Origin: Kappaphycus alvarezii
Taxonomy: Eukaryota; Rhodophyta; Florideophyceae; Gigartinales; Solieriaceae
Direction of reading: 5' to 3'
DNA: 64,000 bases
NCBI GenBank assembly: GCA_002205965.3
Contig: NADL03000740.1
Location: forward strand, 1,798,001-1,862,000
Made by a program: the position numbers and the translations under genes. The notes beneath the pieces were generated by a model. The model did not search any database and had not been told where the DNA came from. It saw nothing but the letters and a program-made list of their open reading frames with translations. Positions 1 through 10,905 of this stretch are shown here, one piece after another (the stretch's first letter is position 1; every line of letters begins with the position of its first letter).

Positions 1-3000
1 TGATATTCACATCTTTTGCCCCGCAAAATAAAAAGGTTAAATCCTTTTCCTTTACTCTTTAAATAATTTTATTAAAAATAATAAAAAGTTGTTCAAAGCT
101 GCAACCGACAGAGATTCATTTTTTCCAATAAAAAACCATACACTCAGTTTTTCTCTTTCAAGCAACATGAAATAAGGTTACTGTTCCAGTTAGGGTAAAC
201 ATTATAGACAAAAAAATAAGATCTTACGTAAAACATATCTACGCTTGTGTATATTATGGTGATCGAGAGTCTTGAACACTTGCATTTCTGTGCAATTGGC
301 CCCCATAGTTTTTCATCTATTCAAACTGTAAATTTGTAATACTGTACTGTACTGTGCATCACTGGAGCACTGGAGCCCCAGGCAATGCTGAAAGTGGTCA
401 TCCGAACATGCGACTCGTACAGCTTTAGGCTCACAACTGAGATTTGCTTTTCTGGCAGAAACAGCGGAATCCGAGTCGAGCTTTCATCGTCTCGATCTTG
501 ACTTTCTGAAACACTGTAGACAAAGTTTGAAAGCATGTAGTCAAACGAGCCGCACCAGGTCTTTCACACAATCTCCGCTCGCGCCTGCTGTCCATCACTA
601 GCCCACTGTCTGGTGTACACACTTGTCGCCGTATCTACACATGCTCAGTGTCGCGCCCGGAAGAATCTTCTGTAGGTTGCTGCTCGATGCTTTTAACAAA
701 ATGCCGCAACCTTGATAATCCTACGACTTGCCTTGATTTTACTGTTGACACTTGCTAGTTTTCGCTTGGGAGCAGGTGAATCGAGCTTAATGCACTCTTG
801 ATATCGCAGGGATATGTATATTATCAGCAGGATGTTATGAGTTGAGTAAGAAATAAATAAAATGTTTCGGTCTATAAACACTCGAAATGACAGATGAGTA
901 TAAACAGAGCCTCAAAATCGAAAGGAAGCGTTAGTCGCTCAAAATTGTCAAACTAAAACAATATAATGAAGATTGGTTTTGTTGGTCAAAGACTAATTGA
1001 GAGTGGAAAAATCAGTTGTTTTGAAGGGGGCAAAGGAATATCCTATATGCCAGTTTATCATACTTATTGAATTGTAACGACTCTAAACATATGATACGTA
1101 CGGCGTTACATATTGCAACTCCTTCAGAATTGGATGCATTTAAATTTGTCATAACACCCTCAACTTTCAGGTTTGATTATAAAACAACTAGAAAAACAAA
1201 ACAATGAATTATAAGGACACTGAGCCGTTGATTCATATGAATCCAAGCGCGGATATAAATTAAAATTAAACTTTAGGGAAAATAAGGGATTCTATGAATA
1301 ATGGCAAGCCAACACTTATGAATCATATCATACCATACTTACAACTAGGTGATCAGTGCTGGCAACTACTGCCAGCTACTGGCAGCAAAAGCAATCAGCA
1401 ACCAACAAGTTTTTATGCAATTATTTGCTGTCGCAACTGATTGTAAACCTTTTGACCTTAACGGGTTTTTCCTTCCATATTTAGTGCTGTTTTCAGTAAT
1501 GAACCGAAATCAACCAAAGCAATACCCCATAGCCAACAAAACAGGACCCGCAAATATACACCCACAGCCTCTCTCCTGCAACAACTCAGTCACACCACAG
1601 CGTTTTGTCATACTATCCCATATCATATTATCTGCTAATTGAAACCATAGAAAAGCAAGGGAAAAAGCTACAGTAGTGAAACCGCTACATCGAGTTATCG
1701 TAAATCTTCCTAATCGTTTTAGTTTGTCGGAAATTGTCGGAATGCTACCCCCTCTGTTTCACACACTTGGGTGACCACCGCAATGCCTGAACAACTTTAT
1801 CTCTGAACTGAAAAACAGACAGTCAAAATGACTGCAAGTGCGCAGTGGAGTTCCGTTCTATCGCCAAGCGATGGAAGATGAGACTGGGGGACATGGGCGC
1901 TTGAATTTTCGATTCGGCGGAGATCGAAAGCTTGAGCTCGAGCGATTCGCCCTGGTCGTCATCCAACGACCAAATCACAACAGGTAAACCTCATAGAGAT
2001 ACGGTAGACAGACGCGGTTCCAAAAAAAACAACGCAGCTGGCACAGATTTACAAGGTTTACTACTAACTAGACCGTGTTCTGCTCGCTCTTGTGATACTC
2101 TACTGTACGTTAGTCTAGCCCGCTTTCTGCATGGTGCCGGTATGTGAACATACGGTATTAAAAGATTGTTCCCCCCCACTTTACGGCACCATAAACACTT
2201 GACTCTCATATCAGTCAGAAACTCTTTGGGCCAATCATTGCCTCGCTCATTTTGCCACATTTGGTCAGTCGGTCAGGGTGCTGCCCAAAGTCTCATAGCA
2301 GTTAGATTGGCGCCAAACACGCAACAATTCCATTCGATGATATGAGAACAACGAGAAAACCAAGTCCATTTCGCTCACTTGTTTGACCGCCACATTAATA
2401 CACCTTTGCCACTTGCACCATCATCCGCTGCGACCAAACATACCGTATATACCCCAAGTCTCCCGCAACCCGCTCTTTCTTTTTGAGAGTGGACACCAAG
2501 CCGCCCTACGCAGCGTTCTTCGCATCATTCCTTATCTTCCCACTGTTAGCTTACTAAGTCGAGCATGATGTGCATTGCCAAGTTTTTCCGATTCCGATCT
2601 GCAATCGTGTCTACACCACAACAACAGCCCCCTCTTTTTTCTTTTATTTTCTTTTCGTTTTGCTTCAATCACTCAACGCCAGCAATTTGTCACCATCGTA
2701 CCTCCACCTAAAAAAGAATCTTTTGTCCGCACCCTTTGTAATTCAACATTTGATGATTTCGTGACTACCCTGGCGACTCGCCTTATCACCCACCAAACAC
2801 TTGGTCTTTGAGCAAATCAAAATGTTTTGTCCTCCCCCAGCTTGCGTAAATTTTTCCTTACGATGCTCACAATTTCGAGGTAGCAAATCAAACGACATTG
2901 TCAAAAAAAAGAAACGGCGGCTCACTTTGCGCTAGTGACTGTAGCCAGGCCTGTGTTAAACTCCTCATCTCAACATACCAAAGCACGATTCTGCATATTA

Positions 3001-3290
3001 GAGTCTCCTACCGCATCCACCGCAATCGTTCATACCATCCGACGGATTTGGCAACGAGGAGACTGCCCTACTGTGCTCTCACAAAGGGCCTGTTAGATGC
3101 TCCCAACGAAAGTATTTGCTCATTTGAATTCCGCAAGCAACCAACGCAGACGTTCTCGATTCAATGCATTCTCGTTTGCGTCCTGAGCAATCTCGTGAAA
3201 AAGATTGTAGATAAAAATATACGACCTTCACTCTTCCAAGACGCGTATCTTCCAAAATCTGTGCAAGCAGTTGCTATGCTTTTGCACCGC
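1..3290. other. No recognisable gene; AT-rich flank
   Basis: The first kilobase and a half is AT-rich with stops in all frames. The open frames that occur are under about 100 codons, biased in composition and match no family I know. A short GTAC-type palindromic run (two and a half units of ACTGT) lies at 339-355. From about 1.9 kb the plus strand becomes pyrimidine-rich, with runs such as those at 2620-2660, which could be an untranslated or promoter-like region, but no gene end can be tied to it. Confidence 0.5.
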
Positions 3291-3294
3291 AGCA

Positions 3295-3381
3295 ATACTG
3301 TACAGTACAGTACAGTAGCAATACAGTACAGTACAGTACATGTACGTAAAGAACACAAAGTGTACAGTACTGTACTGCACT
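3295..3381. repeat. Palindromic GTAC/CAGT repeat block
   Basis: Overlapping TACAGTAC and TACTGTAC units fill 3295-3346 and recur at 3360-3381. The first cluster is mainly TACAG-phase and the second mainly TACTG-phase. The two clusters are therefore mutually inverted and could pair as a stem of more than 20 bp around the AT-rich spacer. The same units recur at 339, 4865, 6773, 6905, 16645, 16999, 24215 and 27637. ORFs drawn through this block are a by-product of its repetition. Confidence 0.85.
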
Positions 3382-4864
3382 GCATGGAAAATGTGCTTTT
3401 CATCAGTGTATATGTCTACCAATGGATGCCAACCGTCTGGTGCAAAATCACTGTATTAATTGAATTGAATTCAACTGTCAACATCAAATCAACAGCCTTC
3501 AGCCCTGAAAGCCAAACCGAAATCCAGTGAATGGGCCAGCGCCTTTCAACACTGCTATTCTCTACCGATCTGGCGCCACTTGCAAGTTGTACCGTACGCA
3601 GGACGTTACTGTGCCCAACCGTCCCTTACCTGCTGTACTGCGCACCTGCCGTACACACCAGTAACCCTCAACCGCAAACTGTCTAGCACAGGCGCAACCG
3701 ATGTCGACTTTGTTGCTCGCGTTCCGGCTTGTCCCGCATGAGCATGAGCGTGTGTGAAACGCCGTGTTGCGCAGTATCAAACTGCAACTGCGTTGTTCAG
3801 AGAGACGACGACGTTTGGGGCTACAATTTCGTCATTGGTCGACGCAATACCAGCGTTGGATAGTAACAAAAACGGGAGCCGCGACTGTTCTCGAGCTTTA
3901 CGAGTGTTGAGAGAGACAGCGGGTTGCAGATTGTCTTTACTCTCGATAAGTGGCTGGAACTACAACGCTATGGAAAGGGAGTCAACAGTTGGGGACCTGC
4001 ATTCCATTGATCTGTTCTTTTATAACAATAGTTAGCAGTCCGTAAACGGGCGAAACGGAGGCGAGGCACTCCGTTTTGGGTTTTGGGCGCGTTGCGATGT
4101 GAGCTACTGGGGATGGAATGAGTGTTGTCATTTTCAACACGTGTCAATCCATTGCCCTGCTTGTAAGTGGAGATCATCGATATCAAGCAAATCGCCGACT
4201 GTAAACATCAGAACATGCGAGTAGCTCGACCTTTGCTCAGAAGCTTGGCAAATCTTACAGACTACCCATCGTCCCGAAAAAGTGTCTCTGTTCAATACTT
4301 TCACCGATGCACCCGCTGTCCACCACGTTGCTTCAATCAGGCTCCTGCGGTCAAACAAGTCAACCGGTGCTGTACAACAAGCAGTCTCTCGCATCATAGT
4401 AGAAATAGTCTACAACCGCTATTCAGCTCTTTGCATTCACTGCACAGCAACACGGGAGCCTTGTTTGCATGTCACGGATTTATTTTTTCCATAACTACAC
4501 GCCCTCAACTTCATCCCCCATCCTTACCTCTTCACACACATCCGCACAAGTGCCTCACTTGAATGCAACTCGACACCCGAAATTGCAAAGCGTCCAACCA
4601 ACCTCCCTCCCCACATTTTCATCACCATCATTCGAGGCCCAGTATCGACATCAATTTTTGAGTGGCCGCCGTTGCACATTGACCGTAATGCCGCATCATA
4701 GCAAACAATGATGTGTGGCCCTATGCAAACGTTACCGCCCTCCTATGATGACTGCCCACGTCGCCAAATCATTGGCCTTACTCTAGTCCCCAAACAGTCC
4801 CACCGCTGCTTACCCTCGCCCTATTTTTCCCCGGAAAAAATCCCACTCATCCAATGACCAGATC
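3382..4864. other. No recognisable gene; pyrimidine-rich plus strand
   Basis: Open frames here (for example at 4167-4562 on the plus strand) are rich in Ser, Pro, His and Thr, as expected from a C/T-rich strand rather than from selection on a protein. I see no domain, no convincing splice-site series and no RNA gene. Confidence 0.45.
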
Positions 4865-4893
4865 TACTGTACAGTACTGTACTGTACTGTACA
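4865..4893. repeat. Palindromic TACTGTAC repeat
   Basis: Uninterrupted overlapping TACTGTAC/TACAGTAC units over 29 bp, a second clear instance of the window-wide GTAC palindrome. It sits just before the C-rich tract at 4920. Confidence 0.85.
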
Positions 4894-5750
4894 CCGTAGG
4901 ACAAGCAGCCCACTTGGCCCAGACCGGCACCCCGTTTCGCTGGCATCCAGCGCAACCCTCGCACGTGTGGCCAACCCCTCATTACACCAACCCTCCTTTC
5001 CCCCCTCTAAAAACCCTAAAACCACCTTTCAATTTTATACTACACCCACCCAATCACACGCCGCCATCCCAAACATTCCTTCTCCCCAACCCACGACTTG
5101 AAACCATGCAACCCCACTGCTCGCCATCCCCACAGCACCCCGATCCATGCCCCACCAAACACTCGCACCGCGTACATCACGTAACCAAGCCTAAACCCCC
5201 TTGACTAATACAACGCTTCGTGCGACGGCATTCTACACCGCCCCCACTGCGCACCATCTACGTCTTTTAACAGTCCCGATGTGGGTCGAGGTACTGGTGG
5301 GGAATTTAATCGGCGCGTGTGGGTTATGGTGCGGGGTGATGTTTTATATGGGTATAGTGTGTTTGGTATGGGCGCTGAGGCGTGTAGAAGGGGGTGGTAG
5401 TGTGTGCAAGGTTGTGTTGATGGGACGGGGAGTTGGTGGCAATGGGTTGGATTTGCGAGAGCATGGGGTGTGTGGATGGTGGATGGCGTTGAGGGAGGTG
5501 TGAAGCGTGGGCCGTGGGCGTGGGGCTGGGGGTATAGTGAAGGATCATTGGGGGTTGCGATGGTTGTGCGGGAGGGTGTGGTGCGGGTGGTTGGCATTTT
5601 TGGGGAGGCGTTTGAGAGGTTTGGGTTGTGAGGAGGGGGTTGGGTGGGAGGGGGGCGGATTTCGGTGGCGTATTTTGGTGAGGTGAGGATTGGGCTTGGG
5701 TGATGTAAGATGGGGCTGGGGGATGTTGAGGGCGTGTCGTAATGATTGAG
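4894..5750. other. Abrupt C-rich to G-rich strand switch
   Basis: From about 4920 to 5215 the plus strand is strongly C-rich and nearly free of G runs. From about 5285 to 5740 it is strongly G-rich and nearly free of C runs. The change takes under 70 bp. The two halves are not obvious inverted copies of each other. Open frames on both sides are low-complexity (Pro/His/Thr-rich or Gly/Val/Trp-rich) and look like composition artefacts. A divergent or convergent transcription boundary is one possible explanation. Confidence 0.6.
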
Positions 5751-6772
5751 GGCGAAAGGAAAATGGGATCTGATTACGTAACTTGAATTTACTTTCGCGA
5801 ATGACGTGATTGTTCGACCGGAGGGAAGATGTAGTTATAGACTAAACTTGTTGCAGGGTTCCAGCAATCTCGTAAAAGCATTTGGATCTCGTTCCAAACT
5901 GATGAGTCTTGTGAATTATGGATTATGGATTGGTCGTTTTCTGCGGGTTGCGGAAATGTGAAAGCGTGATCAAGTCGTGGGAGCGGAATGGCAGGTCATA
6001 GCAACAGGGTTTCCACTGCAGATGGGATTGGAGCGTGTTTTGTCGCAGCGTGAGATGGGCGGCACTGAGTTGGTAACTACGCAATGAGCAATCAGTTGTG
6101 TTTTGTTTGCCGGCGGAAGACGTAGATCGCCAGGCAGTTCATTTTGTGTTGGGTCGGAACAAGGAGCTGGTGGGTGTTGCTGTCGACATTTTACGTAATA
6201 TATGCACCATCCATAAATGTTGCAAAGTTGATACAAGAGTAACAGATGCCATGCAGCACATTTGTCTTATGACATTTTAACTTTGGGTCATTTTACATTT
6301 GTTTCCCTTTTGCTGTTTAAAGTGGAATGCCAGCATACAGGGTCGCACTAAACCTTCGGTGCCTTCGACTTGGCCCAACAGAACAAGCCCGATTTTGTGC
6401 AATGGTCTGGAGCGATGGGACGCATGTGTCATCTATGCCATGTTTCTGTATCGCGCATGTGAATTGCGGCACGCTAAATCAGAATATCCTTCAATGGCAA
6501 CAGAGCAAAGAGGAGACAGAATCATAACTGGTATTTCAATTTGGTCAGCCTCAGTATGATCACAATAATTACTTGACCTACCTTGGCAGTTTTCTCCACA
6601 CATGTCCCGTAGTTTTTCGGGTCCTAACACTTAGCTGGGTTTAAGACGAAAACCTTGCTTTCACGGTTTATATCGATATGTCGACACAAATCGACTTCCA
6701 GAGGGGTGGTTGCCAGACGGTCCACCTTTCCCATGTGGTGCCGCTTGGCAGCTGCCTCAATGGATACGCGTA
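5751..6772. other. No recognisable gene
   Basis: All three plus frames and all three minus frames are interrupted at short intervals. I recognise no domain, tRNA or repeat in this stretch. Confidence 0.45.
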
Positions 6773-6958
6773 AGTACTGTACAGTGAATGGTTTGCAGTA
6801 TGTCATGGCTAAAATGGAAAAGAAAGGGAATTGGTACTGCTCTGTACTGTGTAGTGGAGAGTGAAATCCGCGAGCGAATTAAAACAGCGGTTTTTGCTCT
6901 ACTTTACAGTACAGTACAGTACTGTCTGATGTACAGAGATAAGTCGCCAGTACTGTAC
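6773..6958. repeat. Cluster of GTAC palindromes beside a non-LTR element
   Basis: TACTGTAC-type units occur at 6773-6785, 6842-6850, 6905-6925 and 6950-6958. The longest is a 21-bp run at 6905. The cluster ends just before the homology to the minus-strand non-LTR copy begins near 6985. Confidence 0.75.
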
Positions 6959-6984
6959 GAGGCAGTGCGGAAGCGGCAGGGGCA

Positions 6985-7560
6985 GCGTCAAAAATGCTAG
7001 CGGCGACACCCGTGCAGGGCGACTCATCATCAAGAGCCCATGACCGCCAAGGCAGATGGAGTGACATGCTTGGTTCAAGCCGTCGTCTGTAGGGAGTCGT
7101 TACGCAGCGCGACACAGGAAGGCCACTGCACAGAGTCCAAACTCGCCTGCAGCTCAGTGGCGTACTGAAGGTCAGCAAGCCGAAACGCATCAACATGCTG
7201 TTTCTCGGTATGCCGAGGCACAGATTCGGAGAAGTGGAAGCGAGCACGAGGCTCCAGGACCTGCTCCAGCTGCACCGCGGTGCGGCTACATCTATGCTCC
7301 TTGCTGCGTAAGAAGGCCTTGGTGAAATCGCTGTTACCCAACGGTGTTCCGTTCCAACGACGTCGAAACCATAACCTGGGCACTCGGAGAGCGGGAGCTC
7401 AGCGACAAAGGCAGCGCGTCTACTGACGAGGTGTGGGCCAGGAGATGCGGGTCTTGTGGTGGTTGATGAAGACACTGTAGGCCGGCCCATAGAGCGCGAG
7501 TGACCGGAGGGCTCAACGAACACTGTCGAGTGACCCCAACATTGTGCCGCCAACGGGGTG
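6985..7560 (-). mobile_element. Non-LTR retrotransposon fragment, RT palm and downstream (LINE copy 1)
   Basis: Read on the minus strand, the frames covering this stretch match, piece by piece, the plus-strand copy at 9478-10050. Shared blocks include the segment starting GTMLGSL/GTILGSL just after the RT active-site motif and the later AFLRSKEH/AFLRSKVH block. The active-site Y-x-D-D itself is not readable here: the sequence before GTMLGS, near 7550, reads V-G. Several frameshifts break the frame. Upstream of 7560 (minus orientation) I can no longer follow the homology. It is a dead fragment, inverted relative to copy 2. Confidence 0.65.
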
Positions 7561-8599
7561 GGAGGCTGGGTGGCTGGCGGGCAAGGGAACCGAGTGCAGT
7601 GGCAGCAGGGGGGCGGGTCTTGGTCCGTGTTGGTGGGAGAGGCGGCCGTAGCGGTCGTGGTGGTCGCATTCATTTCGTGTGTAGACGGGGTCAGCGGAGG
7701 GGGGTGCGTTGGCACCATACGCCTTGTGCAGGGCAAGGCGGGAGCGTTGAGGGCGCTGCGGAGGGCTTGCCATGATTCCAGAGGGGCACATATAGGGATG
7801 GAGGCCGTCGGGCATGATTGCTCGGGTCTCCCTGGCGAGAAGGCCGCGGCCCTTCTATAACGCGAACGGAGAGTTCGACAGAGACATCGGCATGGGAGGG
7901 GACGGTGCCCTGGAGGTTTTGGAAAGTGTGGCGCAGGAGGCAGGGATGCTCCAAAGCGAGAGGGTGGGTTTCGGAATGAACGTATAGGTCTATAGGCCGA
8001 AGTGCGGGAGAGGACGAGAGACCATGTGTGGTCGGCGGCGGCGGCTTGGCAGAGGGTCTGGGCATGGTCGTAACTTGGGGCCTGGCAGGGTTGGCGGAGG
8101 GGCTATTCCAAATGCGATCACCTTCTTCGGTGCAGTGGGAAGGAGAGTGGTACGGGGGCAGGAGGTCTGGATCGGGCCGTCTGAGGCAACAATGCGCTCA
8201 AGCCTCATTGCGCCGGGGGTCAGAGCCGAAGGCGGACATCATCCAGGGCATCCCGTCCACATGTCTCCGCCAGTTTTCCTCCTCTTATCATACTGATCAA
8301 AGCACTGCCAACGTGCGTGGTGAAGCTGCCATCTATTGGCTTTACTGCAACTTCATATGGTGCCCATCGCCGTCATGCGGCGCAGCCTTCGGGGTAAGAA
8401 GGGTGAGATCCGTCCAAGGACAACGCTCAGCGCTCCAGGAGCGGCTAGGGCCGCCACATAGTGTCCCAATGGGGCGCTCTGTGGACTGATGCTCTCAACG
8501 CGTATCACCAACGGGCAAAGTGGGTCATCGGGAACTGCCGCAGTTCTGGCGCCCCGGTTCCGTGCACTAACGCTAATCATTCTCGGCGGGCCGAGGCCC
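7561..8599. other. GC-rich stretch between two inverted LINE copies
   Basis: No RT or nuclease motif is recognisable. Open frames on either strand are rich in Pro, Arg, Gly and Ala and lack internal conservation signals. It may hold the decayed 5' part of one of the flanking non-LTR copies, but I could not match the two sides to each other here. Confidence 0.35.
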
Positions 8600-10905
8600 G
8601 CTGCAGATGCTCGCTATGGCAAGGCTATGCACACACTCCATAACCACATGCGCCGACGTCAATACGCCTAATACTATCCAGCTGCCTTGGGGACTCCACC
8701 CGTCCCGACGCGGCGATTGCCCCGCTGCCCAAGGACCCCTCCCACCAGCCCCGCAACTCAGGGAAGCCGCCGTTGCCAGGCTGCGCGTCGCACCACACGT
8801 ACACCACGCCGGCCCGGACCAGACGCCCCGCATTGGTTCCACCTGCCTGCCAAGACCGCTCCTCCCCGAAGCTGGTATCACCGGCATCGAAGTCTTGACT
8901 AAACTGGTCAATCGCACAGCAAACGGGACCTCCCCGATTAGTGCCCCCCCTTCTCTCCGCTGCAACCCTGCCCGCGCTCCAGCCCAAGCAAGGGAACATC
9001 CGTCCCATTGCGGTCCGCTATGTATCCGGCGCCCAGTTACAAGAGCGCTGCTCCCCTCTGCTATTAATGATTCCCATACCTTCTTGGCCCCCTTCAAAAC
9101 GGCTAACAGGGCCAAGCTGGCATGGATGCTATCGTCCACGACGTTCGTACCATGTTCAGAAGGGTGTCATCGGACCCCAACGTCGCTACCGTCCTCATCG
9201 ATTGCCCGAACGCCTTCAACTGCGTTGATAGACAATCAACGCTGGACATGCTGCCATGCCCGTGCCCCTTCGCTCGCCCTGTTTGCAAACATGCGTTTAG
9301 GTCGCTCTCAACTATTGTTAAATGTTCCAAATCGCGAGCATACTACTCTCTCTAGCGCTCAGGAAACCCAGCAGGGTGACCCTCCTAGCATGCTGCTTTT
9401 CTCCTTGACGATCCAGCCGCTGATTCGGCGGAACGCCGAGGAGGATAGCATAATATAGAATCAGTAATATGCGGATGACGGGACAATATTGGGGTCACTC
9501 AACGGTCCTCGGCGAGCCCCCTCCGGTCACCTGCGCTATGGCCCGACCTGCGATCTCTTTATCAATTACCACAAGACCGGCATCTCCTTGCCACATACTT
9601 CGCTTGGCGCGCGGTCTACTGGCGAAGTTCGCTCTCGCTGAGTTCCCAATCTCCGGGTGCTCAGGTGATGGTTCGACCTCCTGGAGCGCCACTGGGTAAA
9701 GCCACTTTCACCAAGGCCTTCTTACGCAGCAAGGTGCATGGGTGTCGCCACTCCCTGGGGCTGCTGGAACAGGTCTGGGACCCCCGGGCTCATTTCCGCA
9801 TGCGCGGCCTCCGTGCCCCGGCATGCCGTGTTGTTCATGCGTTTCGGCTTGCTGACTATCGGTAAGCTGCTGAGCCTGCAGGCGAGTTTGACACCCTGCA
9901 ACGGTCTTCCTATGTTGCGCAGCATAACGTCTCCCTAAAGGACGACGCCTGGGAATAAGCATGTCTCCCCTCCAAGGCGCCTTCGCGGTCACGGGTTCTC
10001 GATGTCCGGTCCCTCCGTGCATGGGGCTGTCGTCGTTAGCATTCTGCACGCTGCCCCCCGCCCGCTCGCGCACAGCCTGCTATTGTACACCGCGTTCCGT
10101 GGCCGTAGTTGGAAAACATGCTCTTGGCGACAGGTCCTTCCTACTCAAGCAGGCACGCTCGCCGCTTCTCAACTCTGCATGCGGGATTCAAGGCAATCCT
10201 TCCCTTACCAACCTAGGCGTCTTTGACCCCGCCGCCCTTGCTGGCATGCCTGTCAGCCTTCAACTATTCCCTCCAATTCGGCCACAGCAAGGGGCCATGG
10301 CAAAGATGTTATGGGCAGATGACCTATGGAAGAGAGTGCCCCGTCCCAGCCATCACTCCGTAGAAGCCACCTGCCTCCACATACGCAGCCTGGCCTTTCG
10401 TCACAGCGCTACCGCCGCTTTCCTGAATGCGGACCCCACCACTGCGACGAAGGTCTCACCCGCACACAAAAACATCATGCGCAGACACCTGGGTCTCCTA
10501 GCCTGCACAGACTCGTTGCTCTTGAAATGCCACCACTGCCAGTAGGACTTGATTTCCACGGTAACCATACCGCCGACCGCTGCCCCCGGAGTTTGGAAGC
10601 ATTCACTACTACAACTCCGTCCGCAACGTGTCTGCGTGGCACGTTTCCGCACCGCCTGCCTCGACTATCAGTTCCAAGATCAGAAACTCGTCCCAGTACG
10701 GACTACAGGCCAGCCGATATCCTCCTTGTGCACCCCCCCGTGACCCTGAAGCCGGCCTTTTGGACCGCCTCGTCGCGTATGATGTCCCTGTTACGTCGCC
10801 GTTAAAGCAGTCCTCTCTCACGAAAGCTATCTAAGCTCCTGGCGGGGCTGCCGCCCACACGCACCACTTCAAGGCCCAGTCCCGAGGGTGATTGTGCCTG
10901 CTCGA
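8600..10905 (+). mobile_element. Non-LTR retrotransposon, decayed (LINE copy 2)
   Basis: This is the longest copy of the window's non-LTR family. In order it shows an RT region with KQGNIRPIAV at about 8986-9015, AFN followed by VDR near 9215, QQGDP at 9369-9383 and the catalytic YADDG at 9468-9482. A post-RT region follows, then RPADILL at 10707-10727 and D-V-x-V near 10780. QQGDP and YADD share one frame, interrupted by two in-frame stops between 9456 and 9468; the rest needs several frame changes. The RPAD...DVxV layout resembles the C-terminal restriction-like endonuclease of some site-specific non-LTR elements. No poly-A tail or target-site duplication was found. Confidence 0.75.
9366..9482 (+). 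pseudogene. Reverse transcriptase catalytic core of LINE copy 2
   Basis: The frame carries the QQGDP motif (9369-9383), a hydrophobic LLFSL-type strand and then YADDG (9468-9482), the RT active site whose two aspartates bind catalytic metal ions. TAG at 9456-9458 and TAA at 9465-9467 break the frame just before YADD, so no functional protein can be made as it stands. Spacing between the two motifs fits non-LTR RTs. The catalytic residues survive although the frame does not, which suggests fairly recent inactivation. Confidence 0.75.

Noticed and set aside
2898..3530. Plus-strand ORF of 210 codons
   Set aside because: A large part runs through the GTAC palindrome block, giving repetitive Tyr/Val/Ser/Thr/Gln sequence; the rest has no domain. 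It is explained by repeat periodicity.
4894..5750. A large perfect inverted repeat around 5.25 kb
   Set aside because: The C-rich and G-rich halves do not align base for base; only composition is mirrored.
6879..7736. Minus-strand ORF of 285 codons, the longest in the window
   Set aside because: It runs through the LINE copy 1 region, switching between the true RT frame and others; Ser/Thr/Pro/Arg bias shows that most of it is a GC-rich artefact. The element call replaces it.
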